Assembly: GCA_026706985.1 (NCBI GenBank)
Contig: JAPOXR010000060.1
Location: 51,174-115,173, forward strand
DNA: 64,000 nucleotides
Reading direction: 5' to 3'
Source: Paracoccaceae bacterium
GTDB lineage: Bacteria > Pseudomonadota > Alphaproteobacteria > Rhodobacterales > Rhodobacteraceae
A model generated the notes under the pieces. The model was given only the letters and a program-made list of their open reading frames with translations, was not told the origin of the DNA and did not search any database. The position numbers and the translations under genes are program-made. Positions within the stretch are counted from its first letter, which is position 1. The number at the start of each line of letters is the position of its first letter. Positions 1 to 8,877 of this stretch are shown piece after piece.

Positions 1-174
1 TTCGCCGGATTACTGATGGCCCTCACCTATATCGGAGGCGAAATGGCACAATTCATGCTTAACCTCCCATCGGCGGCGATTCAGGCATTCCAGGGGATGC
101 TCCTGTTCTTTCTGTTGTCGATGGAATTTCTGACCCGCTACCGGATCCGCATCCGTCGTCTGGAGCGTAACTGA
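1..174 (+). CDS. ABC transporter permease, C-terminal fragment (BMP/Nup type)
   Basis: Only the last 57 codons are inside the window; the frame is open from base 1 and ends at TGA 172-174. The visible end has a hydrophobic segment followed by a short Arg-rich tail (RYRIRIRRLERN), the usual cytoplasmic end of the first permease of BMP-type (simple sugar/nucleoside) ABC importers. The next permease starts one base after its stop, so the two are translated from one message. The identification rests on this context and on the match of the tail to that family. The ATPase gene expected upstream lies outside the window. Confidence 0.75.
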   Translation, partial: FAGLLMALTYIGGEMAQFMLNLPSAAIQAFQGMLLFFLLSMEFLTRYRIRIRRLERN

Positions 175-175
175 C

Positions 176-1108
176 ATGGATTTCGGAGCCATCAATCCAC
201 TGACTTTGATCGCCACCATGATCGTGGCGGCGATGCCGGTTCTGTTTGCCGCCATCGGTGAATTGGTGGTGGAGAAATCAGGCGTGCTCAATCTCGGCGT
301 CGAGGGGCTGATGATTATCGGTGCGGTCAGCGGTTTCATTGTCGCCGTCGAATCCGGATCCGCAGTCACCGGCCTGTTCGCGTCGGTCTTCGCCGGCGCG
401 GCACTGGCGCTTATTTTCGGCATTCTGACGCAGTTTTTTCACTCCAACCAGGTCGCGACCGGACTTGCACTCACTCTTTTCGGATTGGGCCTGTCGGCAC
501 TGCTTGGACAGTCTTATGCCGGGATCAAACCGCCATCCTTCCCTTATCCGGATTTCGGACCTCTGGCGGATTTACCGGTTCTCGGTCTGTTGCTGTTCCG
601 GTATGATGCGCTGGTCTATTTTTCCGCCGTTCTCGTGGTCGCTGTGTGGTGGTTTCTCGGTTACTCCCGGGCCGGTCTGGCGCTGCGCGCCGTCGGCGAG
701 AATCACGACGCCGCCCACTCGCTCGGCTACAAAGTCGTGCGCACGCGGATCCTGGCGATCCTGTTCGGCGGCGCCTGTGGCGGCTTGGGTGGGGCCTACA
801 TAGCGCTGATTCGGGTGCCGCAATGGACGGATGGGGTGACAGCGGGCGCTGGCTGGATTGCCCTCGCCCTCGTGGTATTCAGTTCCTGGCGGCCTTTCCG
901 GGTCGTGCTCGGCGCATGTCTGTTCGGCGGTGTGACGCTGCTGCAGTTGAATTTTCAGGCGGTCGGAATCGAAATAAACGCCGCCTATCTGTCAATGGCG
1001 CCGTATTTAGTGACAATTCTCGCACTTGTCGCTATTTCTGGATCCGGTAGACGGGCGGCGCTGGATGCGCCGGATTCGTTGGGAAAACCGTTCCGCGCCA
1101 GCGCGTGA
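176..1108 (+). CDS. ABC transporter permease (NupQ/BMP-system type)
   Basis: 310-residue polytopic inner-membrane protein with about eight hydrophobic segments, typical in length for the second permease of BMP-type importers (the YufQ/NupQ group). The early segment reading GELVVEKSGVLNLGVEGLM is the family signature near the N terminus. It would form the membrane channel together with the protein ending at 174. It starts one base after the previous stop and is followed after 51 bases by the substrate-binding protein, so the order is permease-permease-binding protein. The substrate cannot be read from the permease; family members carry nucleosides, purines or related compounds. Confidence 0.88.
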   Translation: MDFGAINPLTLIATMIVAAMPVLFAAIGELVVEKSGVLNLGVEGLMIIGAVSGFIVAVESGSAVTGLFASVFAGAALALIFGILTQFFHSNQVATGLALTLFGLGLSALLGQSYAGIKPPSFPYPDFGPLADLPVLGLLLFRYDALVYFSAVLVVAVWWFLGYSRAGLALRAVGENHDAAHSLGYKVVRTRILAILFGGACGGLGGAYIALIRVPQWTDGVTAGAGWIALALVVFSSWRPFRVVLGACLFGGVTLLQLNFQAVGIEINAAYLSMAPYLVTILALVAISGSGRRAALDAPDSLGKPFRASA

Positions 1109-1159
1109 CGGATTTGGAGTGATCTCTGATTTTGAAGGGTAATGGAAAAGGAAACAGCA

Positions 1160-2236
1160 ATGTTCAAACATCGTTTACTGGCGGCAGCGGCGGCTGTCGC
1201 AGGAGCCGTGCTGGCGGCCGCGCCGGGTGCGGCCGATCCGCTCAAGGTCGGCTTCATTTATGTCGGCCCGATCGGCGATTTCGGTTGGACTTACGAACAC
1301 GACCAGGGCCGGCTGGCGGTCGAAGCGGCGCATGGTGACAAGGTTGAAACCACCTTCGTGGAAAATGTTCCGGAAGGCGGCGACTCGGAACGGGTGCTGA
1401 CGCAGATGGCACTTTCCGGGCATGATCTGATCTTCACCACATCCTTCGGTTATATGGATCCGACCATTAATGTGGCGGCGAAGTTTCCGGATGTGAAATT
1501 CGAGCATGCGACCGGCTATAAACGCGCCGACAATGTTTCGACCTATTCCGCGCGTTTCTATGAAGGGCGTGCCGTGATCGGACATATCGCCGGCAAAATG
1601 ACCAAAACCAACACCATCGGCTACATCGCATCCTATCCGATTCCGGAAGTGATCCGGGGCATCAACGCCGCCTACATCCATGCGAAGAAGGTCAATCCCG
1701 ATGTCAATTTCAAGATTGTCTGGGTGTTCACATGGTTTGATCCGGCGAAGGAAGCCGACGCTGCGACTACATTGATCGAGCAGGGTGCCGATGTCATCAT
1801 GCAGCACACCGACTCGCCGGCGGCAATGACAATCGCCGAAGAGAAAGGCGTCTATGCTTTCGGACAGGCATCGGACATGAAGCAGTTCGGCCCGAATGCG
1901 CGCCTGTCCTCCATCATCGATGATTGGGCACCCTATTATGTGCAGCGCGTTGCCGATGTGCTCGACGGAAGCTGGGAAAGCATTGACACCTGGCATGGCA
2001 TCAAGGAAGGCATGGTGGAAATCGGCGAATTCTCGGATCAGATTCCGGCTGATATCCAGGCCGAAGCGCAGGCGATTTCCGATGCCATCGTTTCCGGCGA
2101 ATACCATACGTTCACCGGTCCTTTGAACAGACAGGATGGCTCGCCATGGTTGGCTGAAGGGGAGACCGCCGATGACGGGACTCTCCTCGGCATGAATTTC
2201 TATGTCGAAGGCATCGAAGGAAGTATCCCGCAATAA
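1160..2236 (+). CDS. BMP-family ABC transporter substrate-binding protein
   Basis: Periplasmic binding protein of the BMP/PnrA-like family, 358 residues from the start chosen here. ATG 1160 is preferred over ATG 1142 because an A/G-rich ribosome site (about 1147-1155) sits just before it and the product then begins directly with a signal peptide (MFKHRLLAAAAAVAGAV, cleavage near AGAADP). Family motifs visible are GDFGWTYEHDQG, a FTTSFGYMDP stretch and YIASYPIPEVIRGINA. It is the last gene of the transporter at the window start. A GC hairpin follows its stop and it faces the choline-sulfate operon. The ligand is unknown; nucleosides, purines or other heterocycles are typical of the family. Confidence 0.9.
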   Translation: MFKHRLLAAAAAVAGAVLAAAPGAADPLKVGFIYVGPIGDFGWTYEHDQGRLAVEAAHGDKVETTFVENVPEGGDSERVLTQMALSGHDLIFTTSFGYMDPTINVAAKFPDVKFEHATGYKRADNVSTYSARFYEGRAVIGHIAGKMTKTNTIGYIASYPIPEVIRGINAAYIHAKKVNPDVNFKIVWVFTWFDPAKEADAATTLIEQGADVIMQHTDSPAAMTIAEEKGVYAFGQASDMKQFGPNARLSSIIDDWAPYYVQRVADVLDGSWESIDTWHGIKEGMVEIGEFSDQIPADIQAEAQAISDAIVSGEYHTFTGPLNRQDGSPWLAEGETADDGTLLGMNFYVEGIEGSIPQ

Positions 2237-2261
2237 ATCTCTGTTGCGGTTAAGTAAGCCT

Positions 2262-2293
2262 GGCGCGGGTCAGCCGGATTCGGCACCCGCGCC
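2262..2293. terminator. GC hairpin between convergent operons
   Basis: A perfect nine-base inverted repeat, GGCGCGGGT (2262-2270) and ACCCGCGCC (2285-2293), encloses a 14-base loop. It lies 25 bases after the binding-protein stop and covers the last codons of the convergent DUF3726 gene. No run of T follows on either strand, so a classical intrinsic terminator is not clear; it may act with Rho or protect the 3' end of the message. Confidence 0.45.
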
Positions 2294-2881
2294 AAGCTGA
2301 CGCGACATCTCGCTCGCCGGCACATAGGTCTGCTCCGCGAGGCGGCAGATCCGTTCCCACACATTATCCGGAACAGAACCGCGCTCCTGTTTGGGGATCG
2401 GGCATGAAACCTGATCCGGGCCGGCCTCGATATCGAGCCGGGTTTCCGCACCGGGATCGGGTATTTTGCCATCGAACCCGGTCGCGCCGACAGTGAGCAG
2501 AAAGCGGGAAGTTCGGAAACGGAAACCGGTGCCATAGGAAAGCGATGCCGCACCCGCCAGCGCGACAGCTGATTCGATACCACCCTTCCATCGCCGGAAA
2601 CGGAAGCGCCGGCCGGGCATGGCCGCAACCAGATCGAACGCCGATATGCAGGCCAGTGCCAGCGGATGATCTGTTTCCCAGCCGAACTCCATGTTCCGGA
2701 TATCGGGTAGCACCGGCGCGGTTTCACTGAGCTCCAGCAGCGGCTCAAGGCTGATGCGGCTATGCCGGACCAGCCAGACGGCCGCCCGGCCAAACTCCTC
2801 GGCGACGCCGTAGTCACAGCCGAGAACGGAGCAGGCCTTGCGCATGCCGAGTTCGATCTCGTTAAAGGAGAGTTCCGCCAT
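2270..2881 (-). CDS. DUF3726 family protein
   Basis: 203 residues, cytoplasmic by absence of signal peptide and membrane segments. The opening (MAELSFNEIELGMRKA, then a YGVAEEFGRAAVWL stretch) recalls the DUF3726 family, whose function is not known. It is the last gene of the betC-betA operon; its ATG overlaps the stop of the 544-residue gene by one base (TAATG), which implies translational coupling. Nothing in the sequence points to a catalytic centre. The strict co-operonic position suggests a role tied to choline sulfate or betaine aldehyde use, but that is inference. Family assignment is from memory of the N-terminal pattern. Confidence 0.7.
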   Translation of the reverse strand: MAELSFNEIELGMRKACSVLGCDYGVAEEFGRAAVWLVRHSRISLEPLLELSETAPVLPDIRNMEFGWETDHPLALACISAFDLVAAMPGRRFRFRRWKGGIESAVALAGAASLSYGTGFRFRTSRFLLTVGATGFDGKIPDPGAETRLDIEAGPDQVSCPIPKQERGSVPDNVWERICRLAEQTYVPASEMSRQLGAGAESG

Positions 2882-4515
2882 TACGGATACAGCGAAGCGA
2901 AAGCCCAGTCATCGGCGTCACCGGCACCGATGGAGGAGAAATCCGGCGCACCTGAATACATCGTGATGCGAGTCCAGAGATCGGATTTCGGATCAAACCG
3001 CTCGGCGCCGAAAAAGGCCAGTTTGCTGCGCAGCATATCGATCGGGCGGATGCCGAACCCGGTCAGATTGGCCCTGATTTCAGAGTAGGTGCAACTCTCG
3101 GCGGTCTGCAGACGTCGCACCGCATGCCGCAATCCCGGGCGCCGGATCAGAAACTCCGCCACCGTCCGGTCTGAGCATTGGAATAATTCCCCGCCGAGTT
3201 CGGCGAGTTGCCGAGCGGTATCCAATGGCAACGCCCTTTCGATGCCCGGATCACGCTGAGCGTCTCCGAGCCGGGGCTCAAGCTTCTCCTCGGAAACATA
3301 CCAGAACATGCGCGATGCATCCGGGCAGGTCATATCGAACTCCCCAACCCAGCCGAAATGGCGCTCATACAGTCGCCGGAGATCCGAAATTTCACTTCCC
3401 GGCCGGATTTCCGCATTCACCGGGCTTGCCATTTCGGCGCATAGATCATCCACCAATGAGGCATGCGGTTCGATGGCGATCGCAACCAGTAATTCCTGGA
3501 ACTCAAGCGATCGGCATTTCGATTCATTGATCAATTGCCGCCATGGGTGCGGCCGCCCGAGCAGAGTTGGCTCGAACTCACTCAACTCCCGGCGCAATAG
3601 CTGGTTTTTATGGCTCTGTAGCGCATCTTCGATCTCCAATTCGGCAAAATGCGCCCGTGCCCGATTGAGAACTGCCATAAATGCGGCAACTGTCGCATCG
3701 TCGGTCCGCTCAAGGGCGCAGATACGGGCAAGTGCCGTCTCCCGCGCCCGCATCCAATTGTTGAACAGCACCGGATGGCTGACGAGGAAAGGTGCCATGC
3801 CAAGCCCGGTGGCATTTCCGATTCCGAGATGCCGCCTGATTTTCCGACAGAGTGGCTGAAACTGATCCGGCTGCCGGCATGCGGCGATATGCTGCACCAG
3901 ATCATGAGTGAAACCGCGTATCAGCCAGACGGTCAGCATTTCCGCCTGGAACGGTGCCGAGAGGGCTGGCCGGGATGCGATCCGGTCACGGTCAGCGAGG
4001 CCGAATTTTCCGTTGCCGTAAACCGCTGTCGTGCGCATGAGATAACCGGTGCGCACTACCAGACCGGCGTCCGGTTGCTTACCGGCGGCGAGACGGTCCA
4101 CGACATGTCCGAAGATGCGGATACTCCTGTTGGCGCGGCTCAGCACCAATTCCTTCGGGCTGTAGCGTCCGGCTTCCTGCCGCGTCGCATTCGCCTCTAT
4201 CCGCTCCAGTTCGCTCTTTCCGGGTACGCCATCATACAGCACGAAGGTCGCATCCCAGGCATTGGCGATCACCCGGTCGGTGCGGTCGGCTGCGTCCAAT
4301 GCCCGGCTGAAAGCGCACAGGCTGTAGCGGTGCCCGCCGAGCAGCAGGGAGTACACAGCCCTCCCATAGCCCTGTGCGCAGATCTGCCATAGATTGCGCT
4401 CAACCACCGATCCGTCCGCATGCAGCCGCCGGATCAGCTGGCGCATGAAGCTCAGCCGCGTGGCATGCGACGCGCCCATGCGCTCCAACCGCATCACCAG
4501 GTCCGGCGGACGCAT
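2881..4515 (-). CDS. conserved protein of unknown function in choline-sulfate operon (544 aa)
   Basis: I do not recognise a characterised family. The open frame extends to 4767, but ATG 4515 is chosen because it follows the upstream dipeptidase stop by 20 bases and has a GGGAGG about 11 bases ahead, whereas longer versions would overlap the dipeptidase gene by up to 232 bases. The product has no signal peptide or clear membrane segment. Strongly biased, probably structured stretches include NAWDATFVLYDG, RTGYLMRTTAVYGNGKFG and GLGMAPFLVSHPVLFNNW, which look like a conserved enzyme core. It is rich in Arg and Ala and has few Lys. It sits between the dipeptidase-like gene and the DUF3726 gene, overlapping the latter by one base. 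Confidence 0.7.
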   Translation of the reverse strand: MRPPDLVMRLERMGASHATRLSFMRQLIRRLHADGSVVERNLWQICAQGYGRAVYSLLLGGHRYSLCAFSRALDAADRTDRVIANAWDATFVLYDGVPGKSELERIEANATRQEAGRYSPKELVLSRANRSIRIFGHVVDRLAAGKQPDAGLVVRTGYLMRTTAVYGNGKFGLADRDRIASRPALSAPFQAEMLTVWLIRGFTHDLVQHIAACRQPDQFQPLCRKIRRHLGIGNATGLGMAPFLVSHPVLFNNWMRARETALARICALERTDDATVAAFMAVLNRARAHFAELEIEDALQSHKNQLLRRELSEFEPTLLGRPHPWRQLINESKCRSLEFQELLVAIAIEPHASLVDDLCAEMASPVNAEIRPGSEISDLRRLYERHFGWVGEFDMTCPDASRMFWYVSEEKLEPRLGDAQRDPGIERALPLDTARQLAELGGELFQCSDRTVAEFLIRRPGLRHAVRRLQTAESCTYSEIRANLTGFGIRPIDMLRSKLAFFGAERFDPKSDLWTRITMYSGAPDFSSIGAGDADDWAFASLYP

Positions 4516-4535
4516 CGGTGATGCAGCCTCCCGGC

Positions 4536-5495
4536 TCACCCGCGCACCATCACCCGGCGCAGGAATCGATGCCAGTTCTCTCCAAGCACCGCCGCCGCAT
4601 CCTGTTCGCTGAATCCGGCCTGGCGGAGCCCGGCGGCCAATCCGGGAAACTGCCGATTGTCTTGAAACCAACTCACCGGACGGGGAAACGCCTCTTCCTT
4701 GACCGATTTCAGGCTCCAACGCCCATAGCGCATCCATCGCAGCGATTCCGCCGGCCGGTCCTGGCATAGATCGGAACCGATTCCGAGGAACTCCACCCCG
4801 TATCTGCCGGCGGTTTCGGCCGCCATTCCGCAGAAAGCGTCAAGCGGGCAGCCTGACCCGCCGGCAAGATGCAGCGGATACAGCGACAGGCCCAGCATTC
4901 CGCCACTCTCAGCCAGCGCCTTCAGGACATGATCGGGAATATTGCGCCCGATGGGATGCCAGAATTGCGGGTTAGCATGGGTAATGGCAACCGGACCGGC
5001 GGATGCTTCGATCGCCTGCAGGGCGGTGTCCGGCCCGGCATGGCTCAAATCGATAACCATGCCGAGGCGGTTCATTTCCGCCACCGCTTCCCGGCCCATC
5101 CGGGTCAAACCGGCATCCACCGCCTCCATGTAACCGGTGCCGAGAAGCGACTGGTTATTGTAGGTCAGCTGCATGAAACGGACACCGAGCCGGTAAAGGG
5201 CTTCAAGCAGTGAAAGATCATCGCCGATCGGTGAGGGATTCTGCAGACCCGGGAAAATCGCCGTGCGGCTGGATCGCCGTGCCCGGTCGAGATCGGCGAA
5301 TTCCGAGGCCAGCAGAATCAGTTCCCGGTGCCGACGGCAGCGCAGCATCCATTCCGCCATCGCCGCCTCAACCTCGGCGAAGTTTCCGTGATAGGCGACC
5401 GTGGCATGAACCGCATCAATGCCGCCCTGCCGCATCTGCCTGAAGACCGTTTCCGACCAGTTGGCATATTGCAGCCCATCCATCACCAGGGGCAT
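4536..5495 (-). CDS. M19 (renal dipeptidase-like) protein with altered metal site
   Basis: 319 residues from ATG 5495, which overlaps the betA stop by one base and has AGGAGAG nine bases ahead. The fold signature is that of M19 membrane dipeptidases: DLSHAG (His152), ITHANP (His173) and GIGSDLCQ (Asp242) match metal or substrate ligands. However the N-terminal HxD is VMD (residues 4-6) and the bridging Glu position reads GLQN (Gln85). This is the pattern of the dipeptidase-like protein PA5396 encoded near the dimethylglycine demethylation genes of Pseudomonas aeruginosa, a family tied to betaine catabolism rather than to peptides. The real substrate is unknown. It has no signal peptide, so it is probably cytoplasmic. 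Confidence 0.82.
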   Translation of the reverse strand: MPLVMDGLQYANWSETVFRQMRQGGIDAVHATVAYHGNFAEVEAAMAEWMLRCRRHRELILLASEFADLDRARRSSRTAIFPGLQNPSPIGDDLSLLEALYRLGVRFMQLTYNNQSLLGTGYMEAVDAGLTRMGREAVAEMNRLGMVIDLSHAGPDTALQAIEASAGPVAITHANPQFWHPIGRNIPDHVLKALAESGGMLGLSLYPLHLAGGSGCPLDAFCGMAAETAGRYGVEFLGIGSDLCQDRPAESLRWMRYGRWSLKSVKEEAFPRPVSWFQDNRQFPGLAAGLRQAGFSEQDAAAVLGENWHRFLRRVMVRG

Positions 5496-7159
5496 CACCG
5501 ATCGCTCTCCTGCCAACGCGGATTAATCCAGATCTCCGAATCATCGGCGGGCAATGGCGGTTTTCCGAGGATGTGGTCCGCCGCTTTCTCCGCCACCATG
5601 ATAGTCGGTGCGTTCAGATTGCCGTTGGTGATGCGGGGAAACACCGAACTGTCGACAACCCGCAACCCGTCCATTCCGATCACCCTGCATTCCGGATCCA
5701 CCACCGCATGCCGATCCGTGCCCATCCGGTTGCTGCCGCAGGGATGGTAGGCGCTCTCCACGGTTTGCCGGACGAATTCATCGAGTTCCGCATCGCTCAC
5801 CACCTGTGGTCCGGGGCTGGTTTCGCCACCCCGGTACGGATCAAAAGCGGCCTGGGCGAAAATCTCCCGCGTGAGCCGGATGCAATGCCTGAATTCAATC
5901 CAATCCTGCTCATCCGACATATAGTTGAAGCGGATTGAAGGTGCCTCCCACGGATCGGCGCTGCGCAGCCGGACACTGCCGCGCGAGGCTGAGCGCATGG
6001 GGCCGACATGCGCCTGAAACCCATGGCCGGTCTCGGCGCGGACCCCGTCATAACGCACCGCGATGGGAAGGAAGTGAAACTGGATATCGGGATATTCAAT
6101 GCCGGCGCGCGAGCGCACGAATGCCGCCGACTCGAAATGGTTGGACGCACCGATGCCATCCCTGAACACAAGCCAGCGCAGCCCCACGGCGCATTTGCCC
6201 AACAGATTCCAGTGTTTTGTCAAAGTGATCGGCTGCAGGCAACTCTGCTGCACAAGCACCTCAAGGTGATCCTGAAGATTGGAACCGACACCCGGTCGGT
6301 CCAGCCGCACTTCAATGCCGACATCGCGCAGATGCCGAGCCGGTCCGATGCCCGAAAGCATCAGCAATTTCGGTGAATTAAAGGCTGACGCGGCAATGAT
6401 CACTTCCCGGCGTGCACTGACAGTCGCGATTTTACCACCTATTTCCGCTTCCACCCCAATGGCCCGTCCTTCAGCAAACAGCACCCGCCTGGCAAAGCCA
6501 CGCAGCAATCTGACATTCGGGCGCCGCAGTGCCGGCTTCAGATAAGCGTTGGAAGTCGACCAGCGACGACCCTTCCAAACCGTCTGGTCCATCGGCCCGA
6601 AGCCTTCCTGCTGCGTCCCGTTATAGTCGCCGGTGGCGGCAAACCCGGCCTGTCCGCCGGCCTCTTCAAAGGCTTTGAACAATGGATTCCGGCGCTCCCC
6701 GCGCTGCACATGCAGCGGTCCGGAATCGCCCCGCCGCGACGGATCGCCACCATGACCGCCATCATGCCAGCATTCCTGGCGGCGGAAATAAGGCAGCACA
6801 TCGCGGCTCGACCAGCCGCGCGCGCCCGATTGCGCCCAATGGTCGAAATCGCGGGCATGCCCGCGCACATAGACCATGCCATTGATCGATGATGATCCGC
6901 CGACAACCTTGCCGCGCGGTGCCGCCAGGCGCCGGTTGCCGAGATTCGGCTCCGGTTCGGTTTCATAACCCCAGTCATAGCGCCGCATATTCATCGGAAA
7001 AGACAATGCCGCCGGCATCTGAATGAAGGGACCGAAATCAGTGCCGCCGAATTCCAGCACCAGCACTGAATTGCCGCCATCCCCGGACAGCCGGGAAGCC
7101 AGTACCGAGCCGGCACTGCCCGAACCGACAATGACAAAATCCGCTTCAGCCGCCATCAT
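5495..7159 (-). CDS. betA: choline dehydrogenase (GMC oxidoreductase)
   Basis: 554 residues, the usual BetA length. The N terminus has the FAD dinucleotide motif [14 protein letters not shown], followed by [20 protein letters not shown] and [20 protein letters not shown], which are specific for choline dehydrogenases among GMC enzymes. The active-site region [11 protein letters not shown] and the terminal GNLNAPTIM element are intact, as is the family C-terminal [10 protein letters not shown] tail. It oxidises choline to betaine aldehyde, probably feeding electrons to the respiratory chain at the membrane. It follows betC by 12 bases and overlaps the dipeptidase-like gene by one base. No betB (betaine aldehyde dehydrogenase) or betI is in the window. 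Confidence 0.95.
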   Translation of the reverse strand: MMAAEADFVIVGSGSAGSVLASRLSGDGGNSVLVLEFGGTDFGPFIQMPAALSFPMNMRRYDWGYETEPEPNLGNRRLAAPRGKVVGGSSSINGMVYVRGHARDFDHWAQSGARGWSSRDVLPYFRRQECWHDGGHGGDPSRRGDSGPLHVQRGERRNPLFKAFEEAGGQAGFAATGDYNGTQQEGFGPMDQTVWKGRRWSTSNAYLKPALRRPNVRLLRGFARRVLFAEGRAIGVEAEIGGKIATVSARREVIIAASAFNSPKLLMLSGIGPARHLRDVGIEVRLDRPGVGSNLQDHLEVLVQQSCLQPITLTKHWNLLGKCAVGLRWLVFRDGIGASNHFESAAFVRSRAGIEYPDIQFHFLPIAVRYDGVRAETGHGFQAHVGPMRSASRGSVRLRSADPWEAPSIRFNYMSDEQDWIEFRHCIRLTREIFAQAAFDPYRGGETSPGPQVVSDAELDEFVRQTVESAYHPCGSNRMGTDRHAVVDPECRVIGMDGLRVVDSSVFPRITNGNLNAPTIMVAEKAADHILGKPPLPADDSEIWINPRWQESDR

Positions 7160-7171
7160 TGCCCGTCAGAG

Positions 7172-8674
7172 TCATTCATCCCGGGGAAACCGGTGTGCGC
7201 GATCGACCACATTCAAATCCATATGGTTGCGCATATACCGTTCCGAGGCTTGTTGCAGCGGTTGGTAATCCCACGGATAGTATTCGCCGTTGCGAAGCGC
7301 CCGATACACGATGTGACGCTGCGCCTGCGATTGTCTGACAGCTTCGTCGAGCGATACCGGATCCCACTGTTCAGCCACGATCCGGCGAAGCTCCTCTTCG
7401 GCAGCGGCGACGTCCGGGGCGCCGGCGAGATTACGCCTTTCCTCAGGGTCGGCGACCAGATTGAACAGTAATGGCGGATCATCGCGGCAGGTGATGTATT
7501 TCCATTCACCGCTGCGGACCGCCAGCAGCGGCGATGCCGACGCTTCGGCTGTATATTCCATCAGCACCGGGCGCTGCGGATCCGCGAGCAGCGAGTCTCC
7601 GTCAATCCAGGGGCGTATCCCGTCAATGTCGACACCGGCGATTTCAGCCAATGTCGGCGTGACATCAACGATACTGACCGGCTGCGGCATGCTCTGCGGC
7701 AGAATACCCGGACCGGCAATCATCAGCGGCACCCGCGCCGACCATTCAAAGAAACTCATCTTGAACCAAAGACCGCGCTCACCCAGCATATCGCCGTGAT
7801 CGGCGACAAAGATGATGATGGTCCGATCCTCCTGACGGATTGCCCGCAAGGCGGTCAGAACATCGCCGATCTGTTCATCTATATACGAGATATTGCCGAA
7901 ATATGCGCGCCGGGCACGCGCAATATCCTGCTCCCGGATGGTATGCGACCGGTGGTCGCTTGCATCGAGAATCCGCTGTGAATGCGGATCCTGCATCGCA
8001 TATGGAATTGCCGCGACGGAAGGCGAGAGATGCCGGCAATCCGCATAAACATCCCAGAATTTGCGGCGGCACACATACGGGTCATGGGGATGCGTGAAAC
8101 TGACCGTCAGCAGCCATGGCTGATCGTTCCGCCCACTGCCGAATTCGTAGATTTTACGCGTCGCATGATAGGCGACCTCATCATCATATTCCAATTGATT
8201 TGTGGTTTCAGCAACGCCCGCCGAGGTCACGCTGCCGAGATTATGGTACCACCAATCCACACGCGTGTCGGGATTCCGGTAATCCGGTGTCCAGCCGAAA
8301 TCAGCCGGATAGATGTCAGTGGTCAGCCGCTCCTCAAACCCATGCAACTGATCGGGGCCGACAAAATGCATCTTTCCCGACAGGCAGGTCCGGTAACCGG
8401 TGTCACGCAAATGATGCGCGAAAGTCGGTATGTCGCTCGCGAATTCAGCGGCGTTATCGTAAATCCGGGTCCTTGAGGCGAGCTGCCCGGACATGAAAGC
8501 GGCCCTCGCCGGGGCGCAGAGCGGAAACGGTGTATATGCATTCTGGAACCGCAGTGACCGTTCCGCCAGAGCCTTCAGGTTCGGCACCGCAAGCCATTCA
8601 GCAGGCCCTTCGGGGAACAACGGACCGGCAAGCTGATCGACCATGAAAATCAGTATATTCGGGCATTTGCTCAT
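7172..8674 (-). CDS. betC: choline-sulfatase
   Basis: 500 residues. ATG 8674 is used; GGAGGGG lies just upstream and the apparent extra codon before it is TTG. The sulfatase signature CAPAR (Cys53 to Arg57) supplies the Cys to be converted to formylglycine. Metal-site elements VDQ (12-14) and DHGDMLGERGLWFKMS are present. SGKMHFVGPDQLHGFEERL and the C-terminal module with YYPWDYQPLQQASERYMRNHM are characteristic of choline-O-sulfatases rather than arylsulfatases. It hydrolyses choline-O-sulfate to choline plus sulfate in the cytoplasm. It is first in a five-gene operon and divergent from an anion exporter. Confidence 0.95.
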   Translation of the reverse strand: MSKCPNILIFMVDQLAGPLFPEGPAEWLAVPNLKALAERSLRFQNAYTPFPLCAPARAAFMSGQLASRTRIYDNAAEFASDIPTFAHHLRDTGYRTCLSGKMHFVGPDQLHGFEERLTTDIYPADFGWTPDYRNPDTRVDWWYHNLGSVTSAGVAETTNQLEYDDEVAYHATRKIYEFGSGRNDQPWLLTVSFTHPHDPYVCRRKFWDVYADCRHLSPSVAAIPYAMQDPHSQRILDASDHRSHTIREQDIARARRAYFGNISYIDEQIGDVLTALRAIRQEDRTIIIFVADHGDMLGERGLWFKMSFFEWSARVPLMIAGPGILPQSMPQPVSIVDVTPTLAEIAGVDIDGIRPWIDGDSLLADPQRPVLMEYTAEASASPLLAVRSGEWKYITCRDDPPLLFNLVADPEERRNLAGAPDVAAAEEELRRIVAEQWDPVSLDEAVRQSQAQRHIVYRALRNGEYYPWDYQPLQQASERYMRNHMDLNVVDRAHRFPRDE

Positions 8675-8877
8675 CAATTACCCCTCCGCCTAAGCCAAGC
8701 TCACAAACCCCTGAAATCCCCTACAGGCAAGCCAGTTCCCCGTCACTATGCGAATTTTCCCGGTAATGATCTCTTTCCGATTCACACTTGCGTGTTTGCC
8801 GCCAACATCCGTATAGAAAGCTTCTGCGCCCTGTTGGCACGGCCAAGGACTTCACACTCAATCACCGACAGGATTTG
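8675..8877. promoter_or_regulatory. divergent promoter region between betC and the TauE-type exporter
   Basis: 203 bases separate the two divergent starts. For the plus strand a possible sigma-70 pair is TTGCGT (8788-8793) and TATAGA (8812-8817) with 18 bases between. I see no matching strong pair for betC by eye, and no long palindrome. The arrangement allows one regulator to control sulfate release and export together. Low confidence in exact boxes. Confidence 0.35.

Noticed and set aside
1175..2233. 352-codon minus-strand frame opposite the BMP-type binding protein
   Set aside because: It is the exact antisense shadow of a clear family member, lacks domain features and has His/Arg-rich composition typical of antisense frames.
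4516..4767. 84-residue N-terminal extension of the 544-residue unknown protein
   Set aside because: It would overlap the dipeptidase-like gene by 232 bases and its composition is low-complexity Gly/Arg/Pro; a start with a ribosome site exists at 4515.
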